Positions 32,627 through 40,417 of a stretch of 41,705 nucleotides of DNA are shown piece after piece (positions within the stretch are counted from its first letter, which is position 1; the number at the start of each line of letters is the position of its first letter). Source of the stretch: Pseudomonas sp. REP124 (lineage in GTDB: Bacteria; Pseudomonadota; Gammaproteobacteria; Pseudomonadales; Pseudomonadaceae); the NCBI RefSeq assembly GCF_020164475.1, contig NZ_JAIQWX010000044.1, positions 1 to 41,705 on the forward strand. Direction: 5' to 3'. The notes below the pieces were generated by a model that was not told the origin of the DNA, ran no database searches, and worked only from the letters and a program-made list of their open reading frames with translations. Position numbers and translations under genes: made by a program.

Positions 32627-32728
32627 CTGTAGGAGCGAGCTTGCTCGCGATGGTCGTCAACGATGACGCTGGCAGCCTGACACCCGGCGGTGCCTGTGCC
32701 TCCATCGCGAGCAAGCTCGCTCCTACAG
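32627..32728. repeat. REPIN whose edge supplies a stop codon
   Basis: Cores GAGCTTGCTCGCGATGG and GCGAGCAAGCTCGCTCCTAC form a matched pair. The right edge gives the TAG stop of the minus-strand response regulator. Confidence 0.88.
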
Positions 32729-33133
32729 TGAGGTTTTGTGGGATTTCAAGGCACCCTCGACGCAATCGAGCAGTTGCCCCAGCGCCCAGGGTTTCTTGAT
32801 GAACGACACGTCGTGGCGCACCCCTGAACTCTCCGGCGTTTCATAGCCGGACATGATCATGATCGGCTTTTCGGGCCAGCGATCGCCGAACAGATTAGCC
32901 AGATCGGCGCCGTTGAGCGTGCCCGGCATGGTGATGTCCGTCAGCAACAACTCGACTTCTTGCGCATGCTGCTGCAGGTAGACCGACGCGGCATCCGCGC
33001 TGGCTTGAGACTGCACCACATACCCCTCCTCCTGAAGAATCTCGCAGAGAAACTCCAGGATCAACGGATCGTCCTCCACCACCAGAATCAATCCGCCCGG
33101 AAGGTCTCCACCTGCAGTCGGCTCACGATTCAT
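32723..33133 (-). CDS. Single-domain response regulator
   Basis: This 136-residue protein consists of a receiver domain only: acidic pair Asp21-Asp22, phospho-acceptor Asp66 (LLLTDITMPGTLNG), Ser95 (IMIMSGYE) and Lys113/114 (FIKKPW). The T-D-I-x-M-P and GTLNGADLA pattern is like the receivers found at the end of hybrid kinases. No output domain or kinase is adjacent, so it likely works in a phosphorelay encoded elsewhere. The start MNREPTAGG has GGGAG and AAGG upstream. The C-terminus is Leu plus TAG from a REP edge. Confidence 0.9.
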   Translation of the reverse strand: MNREPTAGGDLPGGLILVVEDDPLILEFLCEILQEEGYVVQSQASADAASVYLQQHAQEVELLLTDITMPGTLNGADLANLFGDRWPEKPIMIMSGYETPESSGVRHDVSFIKKPWALGQLLDCVEGALKSHKTSL

Positions 33134-33246
33134 GACCTTGCCGCTCCCTGTATATCTCAATGATTTCGCGGGCTCTAATCCGCCACCTACAGGTATGAGC
33201 AGCGGCGCCCGCGGAAATTCATTTTTGATACAGGCAAACGATTAAA

Positions 33247-34857
33247 TCAGGCTTCCTCGAGGATCAGGTCGGCGCCCTTCTCCGCCACCATCAGCACTGC
33301 GGCGTGGGTATTGCCGGAGGTCACGTTGGGGAAAATCGACGCGTCGACGATGCGCAAACCGTGCATGCCGTGGACCTTGAGGCGCTTGTCCACCACCGAT
33401 TTCTGCTCGTCCGAGCCCATGGCGCAGGAGCCGCACAGGTGATAGATCGAACCGCAGTTCTCGCGGAAGTACTGCAGCATCTGCTCGTCGGTTTCAATCG
33501 CCGGCCCCGGCAGCACTTCGTCGACGGTGATGCCCTTGAGCGCCGGTGCGCCCATGATCTTGCGCATCAGCCGGCTGCCCTGGATCACCTCGTCGATGTC
33601 TTTCTGGGTGCTCAGGTAGTTCGGGTCGATCAGCGCCGCGTCCCGTGGGTTTTTCGAGGCGATCTCGATGTGCCCGCGGCTGGTCGGCCGGCACGGGTTG
33701 AAGCACAGCAGGAAGCCTGAGTACGGCTCGGGCTTGAGGCTGGCCTTGTTGTTTTTCGGGATCTGGTACGACAGCGGGTTGAAGTACAGCTGCAGGTTCG
33801 GGTTGCTCTGCTGCTCGTCGCCACGGAAGAAACCGCCGGCCTGGTTGACGCTCATGGCCAGCGCGCCCTTGCGGGTGAACAGGTACTTTAGGCCCAGCTT
33901 GAACTGGCCGAACAGCGAACTCAGCTCATCGTTGAGCGTCGGGATGTTGGCCTTGTAGTAGTAACTGGCGCACAGGTGGTCCTGCAGGTTCTGCCCCACC
34001 GCCGGCAGGTGTTTGACCAGCGGGATGTTGTGTTTGGCCAGCAGCGCCTGATCGGCGACGCCGGACAATTGCAGGATCTTCGGTGTATCCACGGCGCCGG
34101 CGCAGAGGATCACTTCCTTGTTCGCGGTGAAGGTGCGGACCACGCCGTGTTGGGTGATGGACACGCCGGTGGCGCGTTGCTGGTCATCGAACAGCACGCG
34201 ATCGACCAGGGCGTAATGTTCGATGCTCAGGTTCGGCCGGCTCAGCGCCGGATGCAGATGCGCAAAGCTGCTGGAAGAGCGTTGACCGTTACGGGTGTTG
34301 ACGTCGTAAATGCCGGCGCCTTCGAAGTTGCGGCCGTTGAAGTCTTCGCTCAGCGGGTAACCCAACTCGTCGCAGCCCTTGAGGAACACATCGCAGATCG
34401 GGTGAGTCTGGCCCTTCATCGGGGTGATGCTGATCGGGCCGCTGCCACCGTGGTATTCGCTCTCGCCCAGCGGATGGTTTTCCAGTTTGCGGAAGTACGG
34501 CAGCACGTCCTTGAAACCCCAGCCGTCGTTGCCGTTGGCTGCCCAGTCGTCGAAGTCATGGGCCTGGCCGCGCACGTAGATCATCGCGTTGATCGAGCCC
34601 GAACCACCCTGCACCTTGCCGCGCGGGGCGTAGATTTCACGGTTGCCCAGCTGCTTCTGTGGCTGGCTGTAGTACATCCAGTTGAAGGTCGGGTTGTAAT
34701 ACATTTTGGCGAAGCCGACCGGGATCTTGAACCACGGCGAACTGTCCTTGCCGCCCGCTTCCAGCAGCAGCACCGTGTATTTGCCGGATGCCGACAGGCG
34801 ATTGGCCAGGACGCAGCCTGCGGCGCCAGCGCCAGCGATGATGTAGTCGTATGTCAT
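33247..34857 (-). CDS. GMC-family FAD oxidoreductase (choline dehydrogenase-like)
   Basis: This 536-residue flavoenzyme has the N-terminal dinucleotide motif YIIAGAGAAGCVLANRL, the GMC signature near GKVQGGSGSINAMIYVRG, and a C-terminal active site with His473 (IYHLCGSCAMG) and His518 (SGNTHAAVLM). The second residue is His where choline dehydrogenase has Asn, giving the His-His pair of alcohol and sugar oxidases. It probably oxidises a primary alcohol or sugar and delivers electrons to the respiratory chain. The ATG is placed at MTYDYIIAG; its ribosome-binding site is poor. It is downstream of the enolase-superfamily gene on the same strand, separated by a REPIN. Confidence 0.9.
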   Translation of the reverse strand: MTYDYIIAGAGAAGCVLANRLSASGKYTVLLLEAGGKDSSPWFKIPVGFAKMYYNPTFNWMYYSQPQKQLGNREIYAPRGKVQGGSGSINAMIYVRGQAHDFDDWAANGNDGWGFKDVLPYFRKLENHPLGESEYHGGSGPISITPMKGQTHPICDVFLKGCDELGYPLSEDFNGRNFEGAGIYDVNTRNGQRSSSSFAHLHPALSRPNLSIEHYALVDRVLFDDQQRATGVSITQHGVVRTFTANKEVILCAGAVDTPKILQLSGVADQALLAKHNIPLVKHLPAVGQNLQDHLCASYYYKANIPTLNDELSSLFGQFKLGLKYLFTRKGALAMSVNQAGGFFRGDEQQSNPNLQLYFNPLSYQIPKNNKASLKPEPYSGFLLCFNPCRPTSRGHIEIASKNPRDAALIDPNYLSTQKDIDEVIQGSRLMRKIMGAPALKGITVDEVLPGPAIETDEQMLQYFRENCGSIYHLCGSCAMGSDEQKSVVDKRLKVHGMHGLRIVDASIFPNVTSGNTHAAVLMVAEKGADLILEEA

Positions 34858-34931
34858 GCACGGTTACCGCGTAAGTCGTTGTACTGAAAAACCGGGATGG
34901 GCCCACACAAGTCGATGTGGGAACACAATCC

Positions 34932-35022
34932 TTGTGGGAGCGGGCTTGCTCGCGATTGCGGAGTGCCAGTCGACACATTCGTTGCTGAAATTCCGCCATC
35001 GCGAGCAAGCTCGCTCCTACAG
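34932..35022. repeat. REPIN, chimeric
   Basis: The left REP is TGTGGGAGCGGGCTTGCTCG and the right is GCGAGCAAGCTCGCTCCTAC, so the two heads are of different subtype. It lies between the GMC and enolase-superfamily genes. Confidence 0.85.
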
Positions 35023-35063
35023 GGGTTTTGTGTTGCTGCCCGTTCTCCGGTGAAAAACTCGCC

Positions 35064-36281
35064 TCAGCCCTTGGCCGGCGATGTGTCCTTGACGTCCGCC
35101 GGGGTCGGGGCCATTTGCAGGTGCAGGCGCTCGCCGGTGTACGGCGAATGCTTGCGCACCACGTCCATGTTCAGCTCCACGCCCAGGCCCGGTTCGGTGG
35201 ACGGGATGATGTAGCCGTCTTCCCACTGCAACGGTTTGGTCAGGACTTCGGCATGGAAACCGCCCCAGGTCATGATGCTTTCCTGGATCAGGAAGTTCGG
35301 CGTGCAGGTCGCCAATTGGAAGCTGGCGGCGGCGCCGATCGGCCCGTTGTACAGATGCGGGGCGATCTGCGCGTAGTAGGCCTCGGCCATACTCGCGATC
35401 TTCTTGGCTTCCAGCAGGCCGCCGCAGCGGGCGACATTCATTTGCAGGATCGACGCACCGCCGGCCTGCAGCAGCTTGAAGAATTCGTACTTGGTGGTCA
35501 GGCGCTCGCCGGTGGCAATCGGGATGCTGGTCTTGGCCGCAACCTGCGCCATGGCGTCTTCCTGGCCTGGCGGTACCGGCTCTTCGAACCACAGCGGGTC
35601 GTACTTCTCCAGGCGCTTGGCCAGGCGGATCGCCGAGGACGGCACCATTTGCCCGTGGGTGCCGAACAGCAGGTCGCACTTGTCGCCCACCGCTTCGCGG
35701 ATCTTGCGGCAGAAGGTTTCGCAGCGCTCCAGCACTTCCAGCGAAATCTGATGCCCGGAGTACGCGGTGTACGGACCCGCCGGGTCGAACTTCACCGCAG
35801 TGAAGCCCTTGTTCATGTTCTCGATGGCGCACTCGGCGGCCAGGTCCGGGTCGTCGTAGTCGTACTCGCCCTTGCTGTTGACCGGGTACAGGTAGGTGTA
35901 GGAACGCAGGCGCTCGTTGACCTTGCCGCCGAGCAACTCGTAGACCGGCTTGTTCGCGGCCTTGCCGATGATGTCCCAGCAGGCCATTTCCAGGCCGCTG
36001 ACCACACCCATCATGGTCAGGTCCGGGCGCTGGGTGAAACCGCTCGAATAGGCCTGGCGGAAGAAGCGCTCGATGTGGTGCGGATCCTGGTTGAGCAGGT
36101 AGCGTTCGAACACGTCTTCGATGATCGGCAGCATGGCTTTGGGGCCGAAGGTCGCGGCGTAGATTTCGCCCACGCCTTCGATGCCGCAATCGGTCTTGAG
36201 CTTGACGAACAGCCAGTACATGCCGCCGATGTGCGGTGGCGGAACGGCAACGATATGGGTTTCAAGGGCGACGATTTTCAT
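35064..36281 (-). CDS. Enolase-superfamily (mandelate racemase-type) dehydratase
   Basis: This 405-residue protein has the capping domain followed by the barrel of the mandelate racemase group. Lys164 is in VKFDP; Glu234 (WFEEPVPPG) and Glu259 (TGERLTTKYEF) are the second and third metal ligands; His309 (IAPHLYNG) and Glu334 are kept. Where the first metal ligand Asp is expected the sequence reads LFGTHGQM (Gly207-Thr208-His209), so the canonical Asp is absent. The His209/His309 pair is like acid-sugar dehydratases. It starts one base after the MFS stop (TGAGATG), hence coupled; an in-frame GTG three codons upstream is possible. It probably dehydrates a sugar acid or similar hydroxy acid. Confidence 0.88.
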   Translation of the reverse strand: MKIVALETHIVAVPPPHIGGMYWLFVKLKTDCGIEGVGEIYAATFGPKAMLPIIEDVFERYLLNQDPHHIERFFRQAYSSGFTQRPDLTMMGVVSGLEMACWDIIGKAANKPVYELLGGKVNERLRSYTYLYPVNSKGEYDYDDPDLAAECAIENMNKGFTAVKFDPAGPYTAYSGHQISLEVLERCETFCRKIREAVGDKCDLLFGTHGQMVPSSAIRLAKRLEKYDPLWFEEPVPPGQEDAMAQVAAKTSIPIATGERLTTKYEFFKLLQAGGASILQMNVARCGGLLEAKKIASMAEAYYAQIAPHLYNGPIGAAASFQLATCTPNFLIQESIMTWGGFHAEVLTKPLQWEDGYIIPSTEPGLGVELNMDVVRKHSPYTGERLHLQMAPTPADVKDTSPAKG

Positions 36282-36282
36282 C

Positions 36283-37602
36283 TCAAACACCAGTCTTGTT
36301 CAAAGATTTGCGATTGACGCGAGCGCGCAGGGCCAGGGCCGCGAAGGTCCCGATCAGACCGACGCTGGCGATGTAGCCGAAGTAGAGTTTGTAACCGACG
36401 GCACCGGGGTACTGTTCGGTGAGGTAGCCATTGATCAGCGGGATAAAGGTGTCCGGCAGGTAACCCACCACCGAGACGATGCCGATGGCCAGGCCCGTGA
36501 TGCGCAGCGGAATGTCGCAGGTATCGAGGATCGCCCAGTACAGGCCGCGAATCGCGTAGGTCATCAGGCCGATGAAGATCACCGTGGCGATCAGCAGGCC
36601 CATGCTGCCCAGCGCCGGGAACACGATCAGGCCGACCATTGCCAGGGTCGCGAGAAACAGCGCGACCACCAGCACCGAAATGTTCGAGAACTTGTCACCC
36701 AGCCAGCCGCCGCCAATGCCGCCGATAGGACGCATCCACAGCTTGATGGTGGTGATGGTGCCGGCCATGACCGCGGTCATGCCGCCGCCCTGCAGGTAAT
36801 CGGAGAAGCTGTAGGTGGCCCAGAAGATGTGATAGCCGCAGAACACGATGGCAGTGACCAGCCACAGCTCGGGGATCTTCACCAGGATGGCGAGGTCGGC
36901 CAGCAGGTTGAACTTGCCCTTCTCCACCTGCGCGGTGGCGTCCATCGACTTCGGATCCTTGATCAGCACCAGCACGCAGCCGATGGCGATACAGGTGAAG
37001 GCGTACATGTACACCACATGCTTGAAGCCTTCAGCAGTCGATTCGCCACGGGTTTCGGTGGCGTAGGCAAACAGCGCCAGAGCGACGGTGGCCAACAGCG
37101 CTTCAACCAGACCGCGACCACCGTCGAGGATGCCGAAGAACCGGCCCTGCTCGGAGTGATGGGCGATCATCTTCACCCGCTTGAGCACCGAGGCCCAGAA
37201 GGTCAGGCCGGTGGTCAGTCCCCAGCAGCCGAAGATGATCATCAGGCTGGTCATCGACGGCGCGGTGGAGTACCACAGGCCCAGGACGCCGGTGGCTACC
37301 AACGAGAAGAAAATCAGGAAACGCGGGGCGATACGGTCGGCCAGCCAGCCGCTCGGCAGGTAAGACAACAGGAAGATGGTGCCCAGCATCGAGTACAGGT
37401 AACCCAGCTCGCTGTGGTTGATCTGGAACACTTCGAGCATGGTGGTCTGGTAGACCTGACGCAAATAGAGAATCGGGTAGATCGCACCGGCGGCCAGTAC
37501 CAGCAACATCAGCTGGAAATAGCGACTGCCCTTGTCACTCTGGCTTTGTGAACCGGCGTTGGAACCCTGAACAGCGGCAGCAGAAGTTGCTTGCTTGGAC
37601 AT
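36283..37602 (-). CDS. MFS transporter (YihN-like)
   Basis: This 439-residue carrier has twelve predicted helices. It has a Ser/Gln-rich cytoplasmic N-terminus and helix-two motif GTIFLLSYLPSGWLADRIAP. The stretch GYLPDTFIPLINGYLTEQYP near the C-terminus and WAILDTCDIPLRITGLAIG recall the YihN/putative sulfosugar-type branch. It is the second gene of an apparent operon: aldehyde dehydrogenase, MFS, dehydratase. A GC-rich hairpin lies just upstream of its ATG. The substrate is not determined. Confidence 0.9.
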   Translation of the reverse strand: MSKQATSAAAVQGSNAGSQSQSDKGSRYFQLMLLVLAAGAIYPILYLRQVYQTTMLEVFQINHSELGYLYSMLGTIFLLSYLPSGWLADRIAPRFLIFFSLVATGVLGLWYSTAPSMTSLMIIFGCWGLTTGLTFWASVLKRVKMIAHHSEQGRFFGILDGGRGLVEALLATVALALFAYATETRGESTAEGFKHVVYMYAFTCIAIGCVLVLIKDPKSMDATAQVEKGKFNLLADLAILVKIPELWLVTAIVFCGYHIFWATYSFSDYLQGGGMTAVMAGTITTIKLWMRPIGGIGGGWLGDKFSNISVLVVALFLATLAMVGLIVFPALGSMGLLIATVIFIGLMTYAIRGLYWAILDTCDIPLRITGLAIGIVSVVGYLPDTFIPLINGYLTEQYPGAVGYKLYFGYIASVGLIGTFAALALRARVNRKSLNKTGV

Positions 37603-37616
37603 TGAGTAGACCTCTG

Positions 37617-37636
37617 GCGCCCGGTGTGCCGGGCGC
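37617..37636 (-). other. GC-rich hairpin between the ALDH and MFS genes
   Basis: GCGCCCGG and CCGGGCGC pair around the tetranucleotide TGTG. It lies 15 bp before the MFS start on the minus strand, in an 81-bp gap. There is no T tract, so it more likely affects mRNA stability or processing than termination. A candidate AAAAACAA motif lies nearby at 37645-37652. Confidence 0.5.
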
Positions 37637-37683
37637 TCTGATAATTGTTTTTATAAGTGCAGCGTGAAGCCTGTTGCGGTGAC

Positions 37684-39108
37684 TCAGTACTTCATGACCA
37701 CCAGACGGGTCTGGGTGAATTCGAGCATGCCGTGCTTGCCGTCATCGCCGCCCAGGCCCGAGCGTTTCCAGCCGGCGTGATAGCCCTGGTACGGGTCGGC
37801 CGGTGTGCGGTTGACGTACAGCTCGCCGGCTTCGATGGCGTTGGCGACTTTCTGCGCGGTGCGGTAGTTCTCGGTGTAGAGCACCGACGACAGGCCGAAC
37901 TGGTGGTCGTTGGCCATGGCCAGGGCTTCATCGATGTCGCGGTATTTGAGTACCGGCAGCACCGGGCCGAAGATTTCTTCCTGGATGATTTCCATGTCCT
38001 GGCGGCAGCCGCTGAGCAGGGTCGGCGGGTAGAAATGGCCGTTGCCTTCAGGGATGAAACCACCTGTTTCCAGTACAGCACCGTCGGCGATGGCGCGCTC
38101 GACCATGGCATGGATGTTCTTTTGCGAGCTGGCGTTGACCAACGGGCCCATCAGGCTGGCGTCGGTGGCGCGGTCGCCGAATTTCACGGCGCCGATTTTC
38201 GCTTTCAGCAGGCCGAGGAATTTTTCGTAGACGCTTTCCTGCACATAGACCCGCTCCACCGCCGTGCACAGCTGGCCGCAATGAGTGGTCTTGGAACCGA
38301 CGATGGCCGTGGCGGCGGCTTCGAGGTCAGCATCGGCCTCGATGATTGCCGGAGTCTTGCCGCCCAGTTCCAGGGATGGCTTGGCGATGTTGGCCTTGCA
38401 GTAGTAGAGCACGATGCGCCCGGCGTTGACGCTACCGGTCAGGGTGATCAGGCCGACGGCCTTGTGGGTGCAGACGGCAGCGGCCGTGGCGTGATCCATG
38501 GTCAGGATGTTCACCACGCCGGCTGGCAAACCGGACTGCTGCACGGCCTTGGCGATTTCGAAGGCCGAGGTCGGGGTGTTGTTGCTTGGGCGAACCACCA
38601 CGGTGTTGCCGGCAATCAGCGCCGGGGCGATTTTGCGCAGCAGGGTGTAGACCGGGTAGTTGAACGGAATCAGGCAGGCGACCACGCCGATCGGCTCGCG
38701 GTGCAGGAACAGGTTTTCGTTCGGCGAATCGCTCGGGATGATTTCGCCTTCGATACGGCGTGCCCATTCGGCGTGATAACGGGTGATCTGCGCCGCATAA
38801 CGGGCTTCATTGCTGGCATCGCTGACGCTCTTGCCCGACTCGGCGGCTAGGGCTTGGCCGATGTCTTCGGCGCGAGCTTCCAGGGCATCGGCGAAAGCGC
38901 GCAGGTGTTCGGCGCGTTCGATGCTGGTGAGCTTGCCCCAGGTTTTCTGCGCCTTCGCGGCGGCTTCGACCGCCGCGGTGGCTTCATCGGCGGTGGCGGC
39001 GGAGACCTGGCCCAGCAGCGCCTCGGTGGCCGGGTTGTAGACGGCAATCAGCGCGGCGCTGGCCGGCTCGATAAATTGCCCGTTAACAAAGTTTCGCTCG
39101 AGTCGCAT
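37684..39108 (-). CDS. NAD-dependent aldehyde dehydrogenase (AldA-like)
   Basis: This 474-residue enzyme has catalytic Cys281 (THCGQLCTAVERV), Glu247 (LELGGKTP) and Asn150 (IPFNYPV), all in place. The C-terminus (YHAGWKRSGLGGDDGKHGML) is close to the lactaldehyde/glycolaldehyde dehydrogenase AldA. One deviation: the cofactor Lys of the usual KPSE is Arg173 in VVVRPSNNTP. It would oxidise a short hydroxy-aldehyde to the acid. A candidate Hfq/Crc motif lies 16-23 nt upstream of the ATG. It heads the operon and shares a 13-bp upstream motif with the porin gene. Confidence 0.92.
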   Translation of the reverse strand: MRLERNFVNGQFIEPASAALIAVYNPATEALLGQVSAATADEATAAVEAAAKAQKTWGKLTSIERAEHLRAFADALEARAEDIGQALAAESGKSVSDASNEARYAAQITRYHAEWARRIEGEIIPSDSPNENLFLHREPIGVVACLIPFNYPVYTLLRKIAPALIAGNTVVVRPSNNTPTSAFEIAKAVQQSGLPAGVVNILTMDHATAAAVCTHKAVGLITLTGSVNAGRIVLYYCKANIAKPSLELGGKTPAIIEADADLEAAATAIVGSKTTHCGQLCTAVERVYVQESVYEKFLGLLKAKIGAVKFGDRATDASLMGPLVNASSQKNIHAMVERAIADGAVLETGGFIPEGNGHFYPPTLLSGCRQDMEIIQEEIFGPVLPVLKYRDIDEALAMANDHQFGLSSVLYTENYRTAQKVANAIEAGELYVNRTPADPYQGYHAGWKRSGLGGDDGKHGMLEFTQTRLVVMKY

Positions 39109-39123
39109 GTGAATCGCCCATCG

Positions 39124-39131
39124 TTGTTTTT
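39124..39131 (-). promoter_or_regulatory. Candidate Hfq/Crc CA motif
   Basis: On the minus strand this reads AAAAACAA, fitting AANAANAA, and ends 16 nt before the aldehyde dehydrogenase start codon. The motif recurs at 37645-37652 upstream of the MFS gene. Confidence 0.45.
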
Positions 39132-39166
39132 GTCCAGTCGGGGCAGTCTTGGCATTCGGGCTGGAT

Positions 39167-39179
39167 TGAACAAACGATT
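39167..39179 (-). promoter_or_regulatory. Shared 13-bp motif upstream of the aldehyde dehydrogenase
   Basis: Read on the minus strand this is AATCGTTTGTTCA, ending 59 bp before the start codon. The same 13 bases occur in the same relative orientation 61 bp before the porin start. It is a candidate site for the LysR regulator encoded between the two genes, or part of a shared promoter. Confidence 0.55.
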
Positions 39180-39223
39180 TATTGAGCGATGTAACATTCG
39201 AAAAACGCAGGTTACCGGTATTT

Positions 39224-39317
39224 CCTGTAGGAGCGAGGCTTGCCCGCGAAGGCGGTCTGTCTACAAAAAATGTATTGCCTGACCCTCCGCATTCGCGGGC
39301 AAGCCTCGCTCCTACAG
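39224..39317. repeat. REPIN, GCCCGCGAAG subtype
   Basis: The left REP CTGTAGGAGCGAGGCTTGCC and the right GGGCAAGCCTCGCTCCTACAG form a matched pair, lying between the LysR stop and the ALDH promoter. Confidence 0.87.
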
Positions 39318-39324
39318 GGTGGGG

Positions 39325-40257
39325 TTACGAGGCTGCGGTTGAAGGCTCGAGCTGGCGCTGCGCCAACCAGATCTCCTCTTGCAACCACTGGCTGAACACC
39401 TGCAACTGCGGCATCTCGGTCTGCTCCGGCCGGGTCACCAGCCAGTAGGACTGATGCCCGTCGACATGCACGTTGAGCACCTGGGTCAGCTGTCCGCTGG
39501 CCAGATCCGGGGCGACCATGTGCCAGTCGGCGATGGTGATGCCCAGCCCGTCGATGGCCGCCTGGATCGCCAGGTCCAGCAGGTCGAATTCATAACCGCC
39601 CTGGGTATCGACGCCACTGATGCGTGCCGCGTCCAGCCAGTGTTTCCAGGTCAGGTAGCGCTGGTCTTCCCGGGCCAGCACATGCAGCAGCGTCAGGCGA
39701 TTGAGGTCGATGCCCTCCTCGTTCCACTCCCGCGCATACAGCGACGGCGCGCACGCCGCGATGTGCCGTTCCTGAAACAGTAGGGAACTGTCCAGGCCAT
39801 CCCATTCGCCGTTCCCGAAACGGATCGCGCAATCCAGGGTACCGGTTTCCGCCAGGCTGTCCTGCAGGCGCGTGGTGATGCTCAGCTCCAGGTCCGGATG
39901 TTGCTCTCGCAGACGCCCCAGGCGTGGCATCAGCCAGCGACTGGTAAAGGTCGGCGGTGCATTGACGTGCAGGCGGTTGGCATGGCTTTTCTGCTGGATG
40001 CTGCGCACCGTCAGTTCGATCTTGTCGAAGGACTGATGCAGCGCCCGCAGCAACACCCGGCCGGCGGCGGTCAGTTCCAGGTGATGATGGCGGCGCACCA
40101 ACAGGCTCTCGTCCAGTTGCTCCTCCAACTGCCGTACCTGCCGGCTGACCGCGCTCTGGGTCACGTTCAACAACTCCGCCGCGCGGGTGAAACTGCCCGT
40201 GCTACCGGCCACTTCAAAGGCTTTGAGCGCGTTCAGGCCGGGCATTTTGCGTTTCAT
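39325..40257 (-). CDS. LysR-family regulator, GcvA-like
   Basis: This 310-residue regulator starts at MKRKMPGLNALKAFEVAGST, with its HTH in GSFTRAAELLNVTQSAVSRQ and QLDESLLVRRHHHLEL. The effector domain opens LHVNAPPTFTSRWLMPRLGR and contains DCAIRFGNGEW, as in the GcvA/AmpR branch. The start is chosen by family match; GAGAG lies upstream and a longer frame begins 11 codons earlier. It is divergent from the porin gene, and the aldehyde dehydrogenase operon is on its other side. It probably controls both through the shared 13-bp motif. Confidence 0.92.
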   Translation of the reverse strand: MKRKMPGLNALKAFEVAGSTGSFTRAAELLNVTQSAVSRQVRQLEEQLDESLLVRRHHHLELTAAGRVLLRALHQSFDKIELTVRSIQQKSHANRLHVNAPPTFTSRWLMPRLGRLREQHPDLELSITTRLQDSLAETGTLDCAIRFGNGEWDGLDSSLLFQERHIAACAPSLYAREWNEEGIDLNRLTLLHVLAREDQRYLTWKHWLDAARISGVDTQGGYEFDLLDLAIQAAIDGLGITIADWHMVAPDLASGQLTQVLNVHVDGHQSYWLVTRPEQTEMPQLQVFSQWLQEEIWLAQRQLEPSTAAS

Positions 40258-40344
40258 GGAAAACTCTCGAAGACCGATGACAGTTGCCAAGCGTACTGGA
40301 TTTTCTCAGTAACATGCATCCGAGGAAGGTTTCCCCGGATTTTT

Positions 40345-40357
40345 AATCGTTTGTTCA
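40345..40357 (+). promoter_or_regulatory. Shared 13-bp motif upstream of the porin
   Basis: AATCGTTTGTTCA ends 61 bp before the porin start and is in the LysR-porin divergent region. The same sequence precedes the aldehyde dehydrogenase at matching orientation and spacing. A shorter match (TTTAATCGTTTG on the minus strand) occurs near 33236-33247 at the GMC stop codon. Confidence 0.55.
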
Positions 40358-40417
40358 TCGCAGCGCGGATCGCAAGACTTACGGGCATCTCACATAAAAA
40401 TAACCGAGAGCTGCCAC

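Noticed and set aside
35028..37551. Two long plus-strand open frames (429 and 456 codons) opposite the dehydratase and MFS genes
   Set aside because: Both overlap clearly recognisable genes on the other strand and show only compositional open frames.
37657..38850. 397-codon plus-strand frame opposite the aldehyde dehydrogenase
   Set aside because: The ALDH active-site motifs on the minus strand are complete; this frame has no recognisable domain.
3231..39317. CRISPR array
   Set aside because: The repeated units are inverted palindromic pairs, scattered singly between genes, with no regular spacer array or cas genes.
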